The notes beneath the pieces were generated by a model, which saw only the letters and a program-made list of their open reading frames with translations, was not told the origin of the DNA and searched no databases. The position numbers were made by a program, and so were the translations under genes. Below, one piece after another: positions 43,333-52,147 of a DNA stretch of 64,000 bases. The stretch covers positions 623,698 to 687,697 of the forward strand of contig NZ_KE340297.1 of NCBI RefSeq assembly GCF_000413315.1, written 5' to 3'. How positions within the stretch are numbered: the first letter of the stretch is position 1; the number at the start of each line of letters is the position of its first letter. The DNA is from Propionibacterium sp. oral taxon 192 str. F0372. Its GTDB lineage: Bacteria; Actinomycetota; Actinomycetes; Propionibacteriales; Propionibacteriaceae.

Positions 43333-44793
43333 ATAGGCCCCCTGCGGGCGCAGCACCGCGCTGACAGTGCGTGCCAGGATGCTCAGGTCCTGCATCATCG
43401 ACCAGTTGTCGACGTAATACAGATCCAGCCGCACGGTCTCCCCCCAGGACAAATCCGAGCGTCCCGAGACCTGCCACAGTCCGCTGAGCCCGGGCCGCAC
43501 CGCGAGCCGACGCTTGACGTGTTCGTCATACTGGTCCACCTCGTCGGGCAGGGCCGGGCGGGGGCCGACGAGGCTCATATCGCCCTTCAGCACGTTGAGC
43601 AGCTGCGGTAGCTCGTCTATCGAATAGCGCCGCAGAAACCGGCCTACCGGGGTGATCCGTGGATCGCGGGCCATCTTGAACATCACGCCGTTCCCATCGC
43701 TGTGATCGGCCAGCTTGGCCTTGAGCCGATCGGCGTTGACCTTCATACTGCGCAGTTTGTATAGGGTGAATGGTTCGCCATCGATCCCAATGCGCTGCTG
43801 ACGGTAGAGCACCGGGCCGGGATCGGTCAGCCTCACCAGCAGGGCCGCGATCAACAGGATCGGGGTGGCCACCACCAGGGCGATCAGGCTGCCAACGATG
43901 TCGAAAAGTCTCTTCGACCATGCGGTGGCCCGGGCTGCAGCCGGTCGTTGCACATGTACCAGGGGCAGCCCAGCCACTGGTCGAGTCATCAACCGGGAAG
44001 CAGAAACGTCGGTAACCGCGGGCATGAAGATGATCTGAGCGTCCAAATCCTCGATCTGCCTGGCCAGCTCGCTAAAATCCGAGGGCTGACTGAAAGAGCC
44101 GTCGGTGAACATGACTGCGTCAGCGCCAGTTCGCCGAAGCATCCGCATGACATCCTCGGGTGCGCCCAAGATCGGGATCTGGCCCTCGCTGGGGTCGGGA
44201 TCCTCGTCGGGTATCAGCAGGCCATCAACCCGGTAGCCCAGCCACTCCTCCCGGACGAGCACCTGAAGCAGTGCTGCGACGTGACCGGCTCCACCGACGA
44301 CGATGGTGCTCGTCGCGAACCGGCCCTGGGCCTTAGCACGGTTAATCACCCGGCGCACCGTATAGCGCCCGATGAGCAACGCCGAGATCCCAACGACCGC
44401 CAACCAGCAGTAGAAGCCCCTGGAAAGGGTCGAACTGGTCAGGTAAAGGCCCACCCCCAGCGCCCCGATGCAGGTGAAACTTCCCATCAGCACCCGGTTG
44501 TACTCCGTCGCACCGGCACCATGCCATTTCTCGGAGTAGCCCTCGAAGAGGTACAGACACAGCCACCATGCCAGCGGGATCGCCACGATGTACGGCCAGC
44601 GCAGCACGGTTCCACCCGCAGGCCAGGGCAACGGCACAGACTCTCGCAACAGCAGCGCGAGGAACATTGCAAGAAACATCGCAGCCAGGTCCACCAGCGT
44701 GAGCACCGCTCCCAACAGGTACCTGTCCTTCACAGTGTGTGCGTGCAAACCGCCGGAAACGACCGGTTGCCCCCTCCCCGGAGGGAAATCCAT
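43330..44793 (-). CDS. Undecaprenyl-phosphate sugar-1-phosphate transferase (initiating enzyme)
   Basis: 487-aa polyprenyl-phosphate hexose-1-phosphate transferase. Four to five N-terminal helices (about 25-145), a CoA-binding-like domain (160-270), then the catalytic bacterial-sugar-transferase domain: KRLFDIVGSLIAL, YRQQRIGIDGEPFTLYKLRS, DELPQLLNVLKGDMSLVGPRP and PGLSGLWQVSGRS. It starts repeat-unit assembly by loading the first sugar on the lipid carrier. Likely first gene of the minus-strand operon; divergent from the acetyltransferase gene. Confidence 0.95.
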   Translation of the reverse strand: MDFPPGRGQPVVSGGLHAHTVKDRYLLGAVLTLVDLAAMFLAMFLALLLRESVPLPWPAGGTVLRWPYIVAIPLAWWLCLYLFEGYSEKWHGAGATEYNRVLMGSFTCIGALGVGLYLTSSTLSRGFYCWLAVVGISALLIGRYTVRRVINRAKAQGRFATSTIVVGGAGHVAALLQVLVREEWLGYRVDGLLIPDEDPDPSEGQIPILGAPEDVMRMLRRTGADAVMFTDGSFSQPSDFSELARQIEDLDAQIIFMPAVTDVSASRLMTRPVAGLPLVHVQRPAAARATAWSKRLFDIVGSLIALVVATPILLIAALLVRLTDPGPVLYRQQRIGIDGEPFTLYKLRSMKVNADRLKAKLADHSDGNGVMFKMARDPRITPVGRFLRRYSIDELPQLLNVLKGDMSLVGPRPALPDEVDQYDEHVKRRLAVRPGLSGLWQVSGRSDLSWGETVRLDLYYVDNWSMMQDLSILARTVSAVLRPQGAY

Positions 44794-44898
44794 GTAACAC
44801 CTCTCTCCAGTGACATTCTCCCCCGAAACTCCCCCGTGACCCCGAACGGGGAGAATCTAACCCCTGAGAGGGTCGCAACACGCCGATTGGCCATAAAA

Positions 44899-44914
44899 TC
44901 TAATGTTGATTAGA
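44899..44914. promoter_or_regulatory. Inverted repeat in the divergent promoter region
   Basis: TCTAAT-GTTG-ATTAGA, a perfect 6+4+6 repeat in an AT-rich patch between two divergent polysaccharide operons. A possible operator for both. Confidence 0.5.
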
Positions 44915-44943
44915 AATCGGGTCACGACCTGTATGGGGGAGTC

Positions 44944-45570
44944 ATGTCAGCCCAGGAACCAGCCATCCATCCCAGCGCCGATGTATCAGCCGAAGCCGCA
45001 ATAGGAACCGGGTCAAAAATCTGGCACCTGGCACAGGTGCGCGAGCAGGCAGTGCTGGGGCAAAACGTCATCGTCGGACGCGGCGCCTATGTGGGCACCG
45101 GTGTCCGGGTAGGCGACAACTGCAAGATCCAGAACCATGCGTTGGTCTATGAACCGGCAGCCCTCGCCGAGGGAGTATTCGTCGGCCCGGCCGCGGTGCT
45201 AACCAACGACCACAACCCCCGCGCGGTCAACCCCGACGGCACTCAGAAATCTGCCAGTGACTGGGAAGCAGTGGGTGTTACCCTCAAGCAGGGCTGTTCT
45301 ATCGGCGCTCATGCCACCTGCGTAGCACCGGTGGTCGTTGGCCGGTGGGCGATGGTGGCTGCCGGCGCGGTGGTAACCCACGACGTACCTGATCACGCGC
45401 TGGTTGCCGGGGTCCCGGCCCGCCGGATCGGCTGGGTCGGGCGGGGAGGCGATCTGCTGGTCGCCGAATCGGGTGGCGTATGGCGTGACCCGGTCAGTGG
45501 AGAGACATATCGAGAAACCAATGAGACCTTGGTGGGTCCCGACACCGTGCAGGAGCAAGCAGGATCATGA
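44944..45570 (+). CDS. Left-handed beta-helix N-acetyltransferase, WbpD/WlbB-like
   Basis: 208 aa of hexapeptide repeats (residues 8-165) with the segments IGTGSKIWHLAQVRE, RGAYVGTG, VFVGPAAVLTNDHNPRAVNP and VAGVPARRIGWVG that mark the WbpD/WlbB group. These enzymes acetylate the 3-amino group of UDP-2-acetamido-3-amino-glucuronate. The two following genes supply the other steps, supporting this call. GGGGGAG precedes the ATG. Overlaps the aminotransferase start by four bases. Confidence 0.88.
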   Translation: MSAQEPAIHPSADVSAEAAIGTGSKIWHLAQVREQAVLGQNVIVGRGAYVGTGVRVGDNCKIQNHALVYEPAALAEGVFVGPAAVLTNDHNPRAVNPDGTQKSASDWEAVGVTLKQGCSIGAHATCVAPVVVGRWAMVAAGAVVTHDVPDHALVAGVPARRIGWVGRGGDLLVAESGGVWRDPVSGETYRETNETLVGPDTVQEQAGS

Positions 45571-46646
45571 TTCCAATCGCCAAGCCGATCATCGGCGATG
45601 CCGAACGAGCCGCCGTGGATGCGGTTCTCTCATCCGGGGCCCTCGCCCAAGGAACCGAAGTCGCGGGCTTCGAGGAGGAGTTCGCCCGGGAGGTGACCCC
45701 AGGTTGTTCCGCGGTGGCGGTGAACTCGGGGACTTCGGCTCTGCACCTGGGGTTACTCGCCACGGGCATCGGCGACGGGGACGAAGTGCTCGTGCCCTCA
45801 TTCACCTTCGCAGCCACGGCGAATGCCGTCGCCCTGACCGGAGCAGTGCCGGTCTTCGTGGACATCGAGCCCGAGTACTTCACCATGTCACCCGAGGCTG
45901 CGGAAGCCGCGATCACCGAGCGGACCCGAGCGATCATGCCGGTGCACCTGTTCGGCCACCCCTGTAACGCCACCGCGCTGCAGTCCCTGGCCGCCAGGCA
46001 CGGCCTAGCCCTCCACGAGGATGCCGCCCAGGCACACCTGGCCAGTTGGCAGGGCCACAACACCGGTACCCTCGGAGGTTTCGCGGCCTTCTCCCTGTAT
46101 CCCACCAAAAACATGACCTCCGGTGAAGGCGGCATGGTGACCAGCGCCGACGAGAATCTGTTGGAGCGTGTGCGGTTGCTACGCAACCAGGGAATGGCTA
46201 GGCAGTACGCGAATAAGATCGTCGGGTACAACAATCGGATGACCGACATCCACGCAGCCATCGGTCGCGCTCAGCTGACCCAGCTTCCCACCTGGACCGC
46301 CATCCGGCAGGCCAACGCAGCCTTCCTGGATTCCGAACTAAGCGGTGTGATCACACCGCCGGTGGCCGCAGGCGCTACTCACGTCTACCATCAGTACACC
46401 ATCCGGGTTCCGGAGGATCGCGACAGTTTCGCCGAGGCTTTGCGCAACGAGTATGGCGTGGGCTGTGGGGTCTACTACCCGACACCATGCCACCGACTGG
46501 ATTCCTTCGCCCTCAGCCTGGATCTGCCCGAGGCCGAGCGGGCCGCGGCCCAGGTGCTCTCCCTTCCGGTTCATCCTTCGCTGTCCCAGGCCGATCTGGA
46601 AAAGATCGCGACAGCGGTGAACCGACTCGCGAAAGCGGGTGCGTAA
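45567..46646 (+). CDS. DegT/DnrJ/EryC1/StrS aminotransferase, WbpE/WlbC-like
   Basis: 359-aa PLP-dependent sugar aminotransferase. The PLP lysine is K181 in SLYPTKNMTSGEGGMV; NSGTSALHLGL and HEDAAQAHLA are also typical. It would transfer an amino group to the 3-keto uronic acid produced by the following oxidoreductase. Its start overlaps the acetyltransferase stop and its TAA overlaps the next ATG (TAATG). Confidence 0.92.
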   Translation: MIPIAKPIIGDAERAAVDAVLSSGALAQGTEVAGFEEEFAREVTPGCSAVAVNSGTSALHLGLLATGIGDGDEVLVPSFTFAATANAVALTGAVPVFVDIEPEYFTMSPEAAEAAITERTRAIMPVHLFGHPCNATALQSLAARHGLALHEDAAQAHLASWQGHNTGTLGGFAAFSLYPTKNMTSGEGGMVTSADENLLERVRLLRNQGMARQYANKIVGYNNRMTDIHAAIGRAQLTQLPTWTAIRQANAAFLDSELSGVITPPVAAGATHVYHQYTIRVPEDRDSFAEALRNEYGVGCGVYYPTPCHRLDSFALSLDLPEAERAAAQVLSLPVHPSLSQADLEKIATAVNRLAKAGA

Positions 46647-47647
46647 TGGCGAACCTGCGTGCCGGTCTGATCGGGCTGGGGGCCATGGGCCGCAATCACG
46701 CTCGCAATCTGCGGGCCTTGGATGGGGTCGACTTGGTCATCGTCGCCGATCCTGATGACCAGCGGCTCGCCGACCAGAACGACTGCCTCACCGGCCATTG
46801 CGTGGACGACGTCATCGCGGCAGGTGTCGACTACTGCGTGGTGGCTACCCCCACCGACACCCATGAACAGATCGGGATAGCGCTGGCCGAGGCCAATGTG
46901 CATGCCCTGATCGAAAAACCACTGGCCACCGACACTGCGGCCGCCTTGCGGTTGTCCCAGGCCTTCGCCAGCCATGGCCTGGTCGGCGGAGTCGGGCACA
47001 TCGAACGGTTCAATGCCGCGCTGCAGAATTTGCGCATCCGGCTGGCCGCAGGCCAGCTGGGCGAGATGTACCAGATCGTGACCCGCAGGCAGGGTCCCTA
47101 CCCCGGAAGGATCAAGGATGTGGGCGTCATCCTTGACCTGGCGAGCCACGATATCGATCTGACGGCATGGGTCTCGCAGCGCCATTATCAGCAGGTCACC
47201 GCGCACACGGTGTCCAAATCCTGCCGCCACGTGGAGGACATGGTCTCGGCCACCTGCCGCCTCAGCGATGGGCTGATCAGCAACCACCTGGTGAACTGGC
47301 TTACCCCGACCAAGGAGCGTCGCACGATCATCACCGGTGAGCGCGGCATGTTCGTCGCCGACACCCTCACTTCGGACCTGACCTTCTACGACAACGGGCA
47401 GGTCTACGAGACTTGGGGCGATGTGGCCCAGTTCGGCGGCGTCGCCGAGGGTGACGTGGTGCGCTACGCCATTCCCAAGCCCGAACCGTTGCGCATTGAG
47501 CACGAGCAGTTCCGGGATGCCATCTTGGACAAGCCCGGTGCACAGGTGGTCACCATGGCCGAGGGCGTCAAGGTTGTGATGGTGTGCGAAGCGATGATGG
47601 CCTCCGACGGGAACACCATCACCGTGAACACCTCCTCTACCAGTTGA
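46646..47647 (+). CDS. Gfo/Idh/MocA oxidoreductase, WbpB/WlbA-like
   Basis: 333 aa. The nucleotide-binding motif GLIGLGAMGRNHARNL is at the N-terminus and EKPLATD supplies the conserved lysine. In WbpB/WlbA systems it oxidises C3 of UDP-GlcNAcA before transamination. The start at ATG 46646 is fixed by the overlap with the preceding stop. The gene ends overlapping the opposing flippase gene by 11 bp. Confidence 0.9.
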   Translation: MANLRAGLIGLGAMGRNHARNLRALDGVDLVIVADPDDQRLADQNDCLTGHCVDDVIAAGVDYCVVATPTDTHEQIGIALAEANVHALIEKPLATDTAAALRLSQAFASHGLVGGVGHIERFNAALQNLRIRLAAGQLGEMYQIVTRRQGPYPGRIKDVGVILDLASHDIDLTAWVSQRHYQQVTAHTVSKSCRHVEDMVSATCRLSDGLISNHLVNWLTPTKERRTIITGERGMFVADTLTSDLTFYDNGQVYETWGDVAQFGGVAEGDVVRYAIPKPEPLRIEHEQFRDAILDKPGAQVVTMAEGVKVVMVCEAMMASDGNTITVNTSSTS

Positions 47648-48872
47648 GGGTGGTGATCGCGCGCCGCTGCAACCAAATGTGAGCGAGAATCACCGCCACT
47701 TGACTGACTGACCACACCGTGAGGCCGGGCACCGTGCCGATCTTCGTCATCGATAACAGCGGAGTCAACGTACACACCACGTAGCAAGCCGTCCACCAGA
47801 ACTCCGTCTTGGTGCGCCCTAGCAGCACTAGGCATTGCGAGGTGGGTAACCACACCAGCAGGGCCGTGAAGCTGAGGCAAGCCGGTATCGTAATCTGTCC
47901 GGCATTCGTCCACTGGGAGCCCAGCAGCGGGATGATGACGTTGATACCCGCGATCGTGCCAGCGATCATCGGTATGACCAGCAGACCAAGGCGGCGTAGC
48001 CAAGCGTTGTGCACTCTCGCCACCTTGTCACGGGCCTGCCCGCGCACCGCACCGGCAACGTCACCGATGTACATCGGGCCGACGGTCGACTGCACCATGC
48101 TGACCACGGCGTTGAGGAATCGACTGGCCAGCGCCCAAACCCCGGCAATCTCCACCGTGCCGAGGACTGGCAGCAGGATGGGTGGCAGGGCGGTGCCCAG
48201 ATTGGCGAACAGATTGGTCAGCGGCTGCATGCCCACCTGCCGCATGGTCACCGCCCAGTCAGACCTGCGAGCGATTCGCAGATAGGCAGCGGCCCGCGGC
48301 AGACCGCGCATCATGGCCAGGCCGCCGAGAATCGTGGAGACAACGAAGGAACCCAGCAGCACGACGTAGCCGGGCAGCGACGTCCAGATGACGGTCGAGA
48401 TCAGCATTGCATTGCTGAGACCCTGCACCACCCGGTTCAGAGCCAACAGATCCTGCCGGTGGAACCGGATAGCCAACGCGATCAACAAGCTCACCAAGGA
48501 TATCGCTGCGGTTCCTGCGGCCAGGAAGATGCCATTGACCGCCACATCGCGATGGCTGCCCAGCAACAGCAAACTGCCAGCGAACACCACCGCAGAGCAC
48601 AGCAGAACCGTCGTGGTTCCCACCCGCATCATGGCTGCCCTAACGACCCCCGAGGTCACCGGTACCCGGGTCTCGACGGCAACCGAATTGACCGAGGCCA
48701 CCACAGACATGACCGCGAAAACCGCGGCGTAGCGGGCGAAATCCGCTGGCTCTGCACGGGTTGCGGCGATTGTGGTGGCCACCAGGGCTGCAGCCTGGGC
48801 AGCCACCGTCGAACCGAACAATTTACCGATCAATCCCCTACGGGAGCGCTTCTCGTCGACTGGCTGAATCAT
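47637..48872 (-). CDS. Polysaccharide flippase (Wzx-like, MATE/MVF superfamily)
   Basis: About 411 aa with roughly twelve hydrophobic helices, the pattern of Wzx proteins that move lipid-linked repeat units outward. Short cytosolic loops are Arg/Lys-rich. AGGAG lies nine bases before ATG 48872, preferred over an in-frame ATG at 48920. It lies in an otherwise plus-strand stretch together with the GH16 gene. Confidence 0.85.
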   Translation of the reverse strand: MIQPVDEKRSRRGLIGKLFGSTVAAQAAALVATTIAATRAEPADFARYAAVFAVMSVVASVNSVAVETRVPVTSGVVRAAMMRVGTTTVLLCSAVVFAGSLLLLGSHRDVAVNGIFLAAGTAAISLVSLLIALAIRFHRQDLLALNRVVQGLSNAMLISTVIWTSLPGYVVLLGSFVVSTILGGLAMMRGLPRAAAYLRIARRSDWAVTMRQVGMQPLTNLFANLGTALPPILLPVLGTVEIAGVWALASRFLNAVVSMVQSTVGPMYIGDVAGAVRGQARDKVARVHNAWLRRLGLLVIPMIAGTIAGINVIIPLLGSQWTNAGQITIPACLSFTALLVWLPTSQCLVLLGRTKTEFWWTACYVVCTLTPLLSMTKIGTVPGLTVWSVSQVAVILAHIWLQRRAITTLNW

Positions 48873-48924
48873 GGTCGTCGCTCCTGCAGCACGCGGTGAG
48901 GTGCGGCCTGGGATCGGCATGGGG

Positions 48925-49872
48925 TCATGCCCAGATTCTGACCCAGTCGACGCGCACCGGCCAACCGGGAGCGGTTCCCAAGATCACCGATACCCCCTCC
49001 ACCTCATCTGCGACGGTAAACAGCCCCTTCGGTCCGTTCTTCTCTCCTGTAGGGAAGCGCATCACAGGCGAACTGGGGGTGCGGTCATGCCGGTAGACAA
49101 CCTCGTGCATCAATCGGTCATCGAAGTACCAGCGCAACCTCCCGGGTTCCCAGTAACAACCGTAGGTGTGCCAGCCGTCATCCAATACCACCGGCCTCTT
49201 GGACCGGTTGTTCAGGTTGAACCAGCGGTATTCCTGCTCGTAAGACTCGGTCAGGTGGATGTCGTGCACCACACCGGAGAAGTGTCCGTCGTAGCGCTCG
49301 CCCGGCTCGGTCATGGCCTCGAAGAAATCGATCTCCACATAGTGCCGGTCCGGGGTGTAGTTCTGTTGCCCGACCGGCAGCGACCAGAAGGCGGGGAAAC
49401 CGTCGGTCGGGTACTCCGGGGCCGATTCGAATGCTAAGCGGGCCTCGTAGTAGCCGTACTTGAAAATCCGGCCACGCCCAGTCCACGGGGACCGGCTGGC
49501 AACGGCCCAGTTCCCGGTTTCCTCCACTTGGTTGAGGAGCAGCACGGAATCGGCGACCCCGACGCACTCGGCAGGGGTGCGGCTCTCTCGCCAAGGCAGA
49601 TCGGTGAACCACTTCGCCTGCGTATTGGTTCCATCGATGTCGATACTCGCCGGATCGTCGAAGTCATCCTCGAAAACCACCGACAGTCCCTGCCTGGGAT
49701 CATTGTCACGCAGCATCTGGACGGCTTTCGGAAGCAGCACCCCTCCAGCGCAAAGCCCCGCCCCGACGACAAGTACCCGCCGTCGGCTCCAGCCCCTGCC
49801 AAGGATCGTCCCCGTGCCTTTGTTGGAGGCGGTGTCTGCGTTCCCCGTGGGGATCGTCTCTACGTCTCCCAT
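48925..49872 (-). CDS. Glycoside hydrolase family 16 protein
   Basis: 315 aa. The GH16 catalytic motif EIDFFE supplies Glu180, Asp182 and Glu185. An N-terminal SRRRVLVVGAGL segment (29-40) looks like a Tat-type signal or membrane anchor, so the domain is outside the membrane. It may trim or cut the polysaccharide made by this locus, or a host glycan. TACGCT lies six bases upstream of the ATG, a leaderless arrangement. Substrate unknown. Confidence 0.88.
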   Translation of the reverse strand: MGDVETIPTGNADTASNKGTGTILGRGWSRRRVLVVGAGLCAGGVLLPKAVQMLRDNDPRQGLSVVFEDDFDDPASIDIDGTNTQAKWFTDLPWRESRTPAECVGVADSVLLLNQVEETGNWAVASRSPWTGRGRIFKYGYYEARLAFESAPEYPTDGFPAFWSLPVGQQNYTPDRHYVEIDFFEAMTEPGERYDGHFSGVVHDIHLTESYEQEYRWFNLNNRSKRPVVLDDGWHTYGCYWEPGRLRWYFDDRLMHEVVYRHDRTPSSPVMRFPTGEKNGPKGLFTVADEVEGVSVILGTAPGWPVRVDWVRIWA

Positions 49873-49997
49873 ACGGCTAGCGTACCGTTGATGCGATCAC
49901 GTATCAGGAAGGAAGCATCTGATTGGTGATGCCTGGCGGCTCAAGTTAATGTGGATCTCACGCACCGTGAAGTCGTGGACTTTTCAGGGGGGAGCAG

Positions 49998-50903
49998 ATG
50001 TCTGGGGTCGTGGATGTCACCGTCGTTATACCGACTCGCTCCCGTCCCGCTTCAGTCACCAATGCCGTACGTTCTGCACTAGACCAAACCAGACCTCCCC
50101 GCGAGGTCATCGTCGTGGTCGACGGCCCAGACCCGGAAACGGTGTCTTCCCTTGAAGGTCTCGCAGATGACCGGTTGCGCATCATCTGTCACGAAGCTTC
50201 CCGTGGGGCCGGCGCAGCCCGCAACACCGGCATCAACGCCGCCCACGGCCATTTCCTGGCCTTCCTCGACGATGATGACGAGTGGCTACCAGGCAAGCTC
50301 GCACACCAGATGGACATACTGGAACGCGCCAACGATCCCGACCATGTCGTGGTGAGTTGTCAGGGCCGCTGGGAGGATGGCCGGGACTCGGTGATCTGGC
50401 CGACCAGGGCGCCCCGCCCGGATGAGCAGATCGCCGAATATCTCTTCGTGCGCCGCAGTGCTGGTGAGGGAGTGCTGGCCACCCCGACTCTCCTGCTCTC
50501 CACCGAACTAGCCAAGGCCCATCCGTTTCCCGAGCACCTAGCAACCCATGAGGAATGGGACTGGCTGTTGGACCTGCAGTTGGCCGGAGTTCGCCCACTC
50601 GTCGTGATGGAGCCCCTGGTGGTAGTGGACGCCAAGACGGGACGCAATTCCTTGAGCAGCGGGGACAAGTGGCGAGCTTCGCTGGCCTGGGGGCTGGCCC
50701 GGGCCAAGGACTTGGGGCCGCGAGCATTCTCGGCCTTCGTGCTCAACGAAACGGCGCGCACCGCCGTGGGCTCGCGCGCCGGTGCGTTGCCCTATCTGGC
50801 GATCGGCGTGGTGGGATTGACCGGACACGCTCGCCCACTCGACCTGGGGCGCTTCTGGTTGCGGCCTGCCGTGTTGGGGATGCGGAGAATTCGCCGCCGA
50901 TGA
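49998..50903 (+). CDS. Family 2 glycosyltransferase
   Basis: 301 aa. The GT-A domain has TVVIPTRSRPASVTNAV, VIVVVDGPD, RGAGAARNTGINAAHG and the acidic AFLDDDDEWLPGK motif that binds the metal and sugar nucleotide. GGGGGGAGCAG precedes the ATG. It probably adds one sugar to the lipid-linked repeat unit. Its stop overlaps the polymerase start (ATGA). Confidence 0.92.
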   Translation: MSGVVDVTVVIPTRSRPASVTNAVRSALDQTRPPREVIVVVDGPDPETVSSLEGLADDRLRIICHEASRGAGAARNTGINAAHGHFLAFLDDDDEWLPGKLAHQMDILERANDPDHVVVSCQGRWEDGRDSVIWPTRAPRPDEQIAEYLFVRRSAGEGVLATPTLLLSTELAKAHPFPEHLATHEEWDWLLDLQLAGVRPLVVMEPLVVVDAKTGRNSLSSGDKWRASLAWGLARAKDLGPRAFSAFVLNETARTAVGSRAGALPYLAIGVVGLTGHARPLDLGRFWLRPAVLGMRRIRRR

Positions 50904-52147
50904 GTTCCCAATCCCTTGCCCCGGCCGAGCGGCGGGCAATCACCCCAGCGGTCCAGATGGTTCTTCCCGGTCCCCTGGCCGCGTTCCTGCTCTGCTTCAG
51001 CGCTATCACCCCGATCATGGACTGGAACCAGAACGTCTGGTGGATCTGCTGGCTACTCATCGCCTTGTGGGTGGTGCGCGGGGCCAAACTGACCCGCAGC
51101 ATCTGGCTGCCCCTGTCGCTGCTCGGTCTGGCCGCCTGGATGTTCCTCTCCCTGCTGTGGTCAGTGAACCCTGCCAAGAGCCTGCAGGAACTCAGCTTCC
51201 AGTTCGCCTTCATCCTGATGGGCATGCTGGCCTCGGTCGGGCGCGACCATTGGGATTTGTTGAAATTATTCGTCCGTACCGGGGTCTGGTTCATCGGGTT
51301 CAACATGCTGTTCGCCTTTTTCTTGCCCGCCAACGGCCAGGGCGGCGAAGGCAGCAACTCCACCGATTACAAGGGGCTCTTTCCGGACAAGAACCATTTC
51401 GGTTTCTTCTGCACGACGGTGGCGGTCAGCGCAGTGGTGCGGGCCATTAACGCTGAGCGCCCAGGCCAGCGGCTCGCCTGCTGGCTGGGGGCGGGTATCG
51501 GCGTGCTGGGCGTGTGGTTGTCCGGTTCGGCGACGGCCCTGCTGATGACCATGGCATGGAGCCTGCTCATCGTCTTGGGCGTCGGGCTGGTCCGCAGCCG
51601 TCGCCCGCACAAGCTGGCGGCCACCGGTGTGATGCTATTGGCGGGGAGTGCGATTGGGCTGATGGCGATGAACTCCGACCAGCTACTTGCTGTCTTGGGG
51701 CGTTCCTCGAATCTGACCGGGCGTACCGAGATCTGGGTGGCCGTACAGCGAGCCATCGCCGAGCGTCCGCTCACCGGCTTCGGGTGGCACGCGCTGTGGC
51801 TCGACGAGGACCCGACGAGCATCCGCTTCTGGTCCTACAACTACGGAGTCCCCTTCTATCACGCGCACAACGGATTCCTGGAACTGGCCGTCGAACTTGG
51901 TCTGGTGGGCGCAGTGCTGGGTTGGGGCTTCATCGTGCTGCTCCTGGTGCGATCACTACGCGAACTGCGGGTCGATCCCCGGGGCAGACTATGGCCCGTA
52001 GTACTGATTCCCCTTGTTCTCGCCTACAACCTCGTCGAGGTGATGGGCTTCTCTGATGCAACGTTCATCGTACTGGTCGCGTTGGCCTGCAAGGCGCCAG
52101 CGCTCCGAAAGGAAGGCACATGCACTTCGGTTATGCATGGGAAGTAG
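50900..52147 (+). CDS. O-antigen ligase/polymerase-like membrane protein (Wzy-like)
   Basis: 415 aa with ten or more helices and a large extracytoplasmic loop (about 290-340) containing GRTEIWVAVQRAIAERPLTG and HAHNGFLELAVELGLVG, the signature of the Wzy_C / RfaL family. It likely polymerises the repeat units. The start at ATG 50900 overlaps the preceding stop. Its end overlaps the chain-length gene by 28 bp. Confidence 0.88.
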   Translation: MSSQSLAPAERRAITPAVQMVLPGPLAAFLLCFSAITPIMDWNQNVWWICWLLIALWVVRGAKLTRSIWLPLSLLGLAAWMFLSLLWSVNPAKSLQELSFQFAFILMGMLASVGRDHWDLLKLFVRTGVWFIGFNMLFAFFLPANGQGGEGSNSTDYKGLFPDKNHFGFFCTTVAVSAVVRAINAERPGQRLACWLGAGIGVLGVWLSGSATALLMTMAWSLLIVLGVGLVRSRRPHKLAATGVMLLAGSAIGLMAMNSDQLLAVLGRSSNLTGRTEIWVAVQRAIAERPLTGFGWHALWLDEDPTSIRFWSYNYGVPFYHAHNGFLELAVELGLVGAVLGWGFIVLLLVRSLRELRVDPRGRLWPVVLIPLVLAYNLVEVMGFSDATFIVLVALACKAPALRKEGTCTSVMHGK

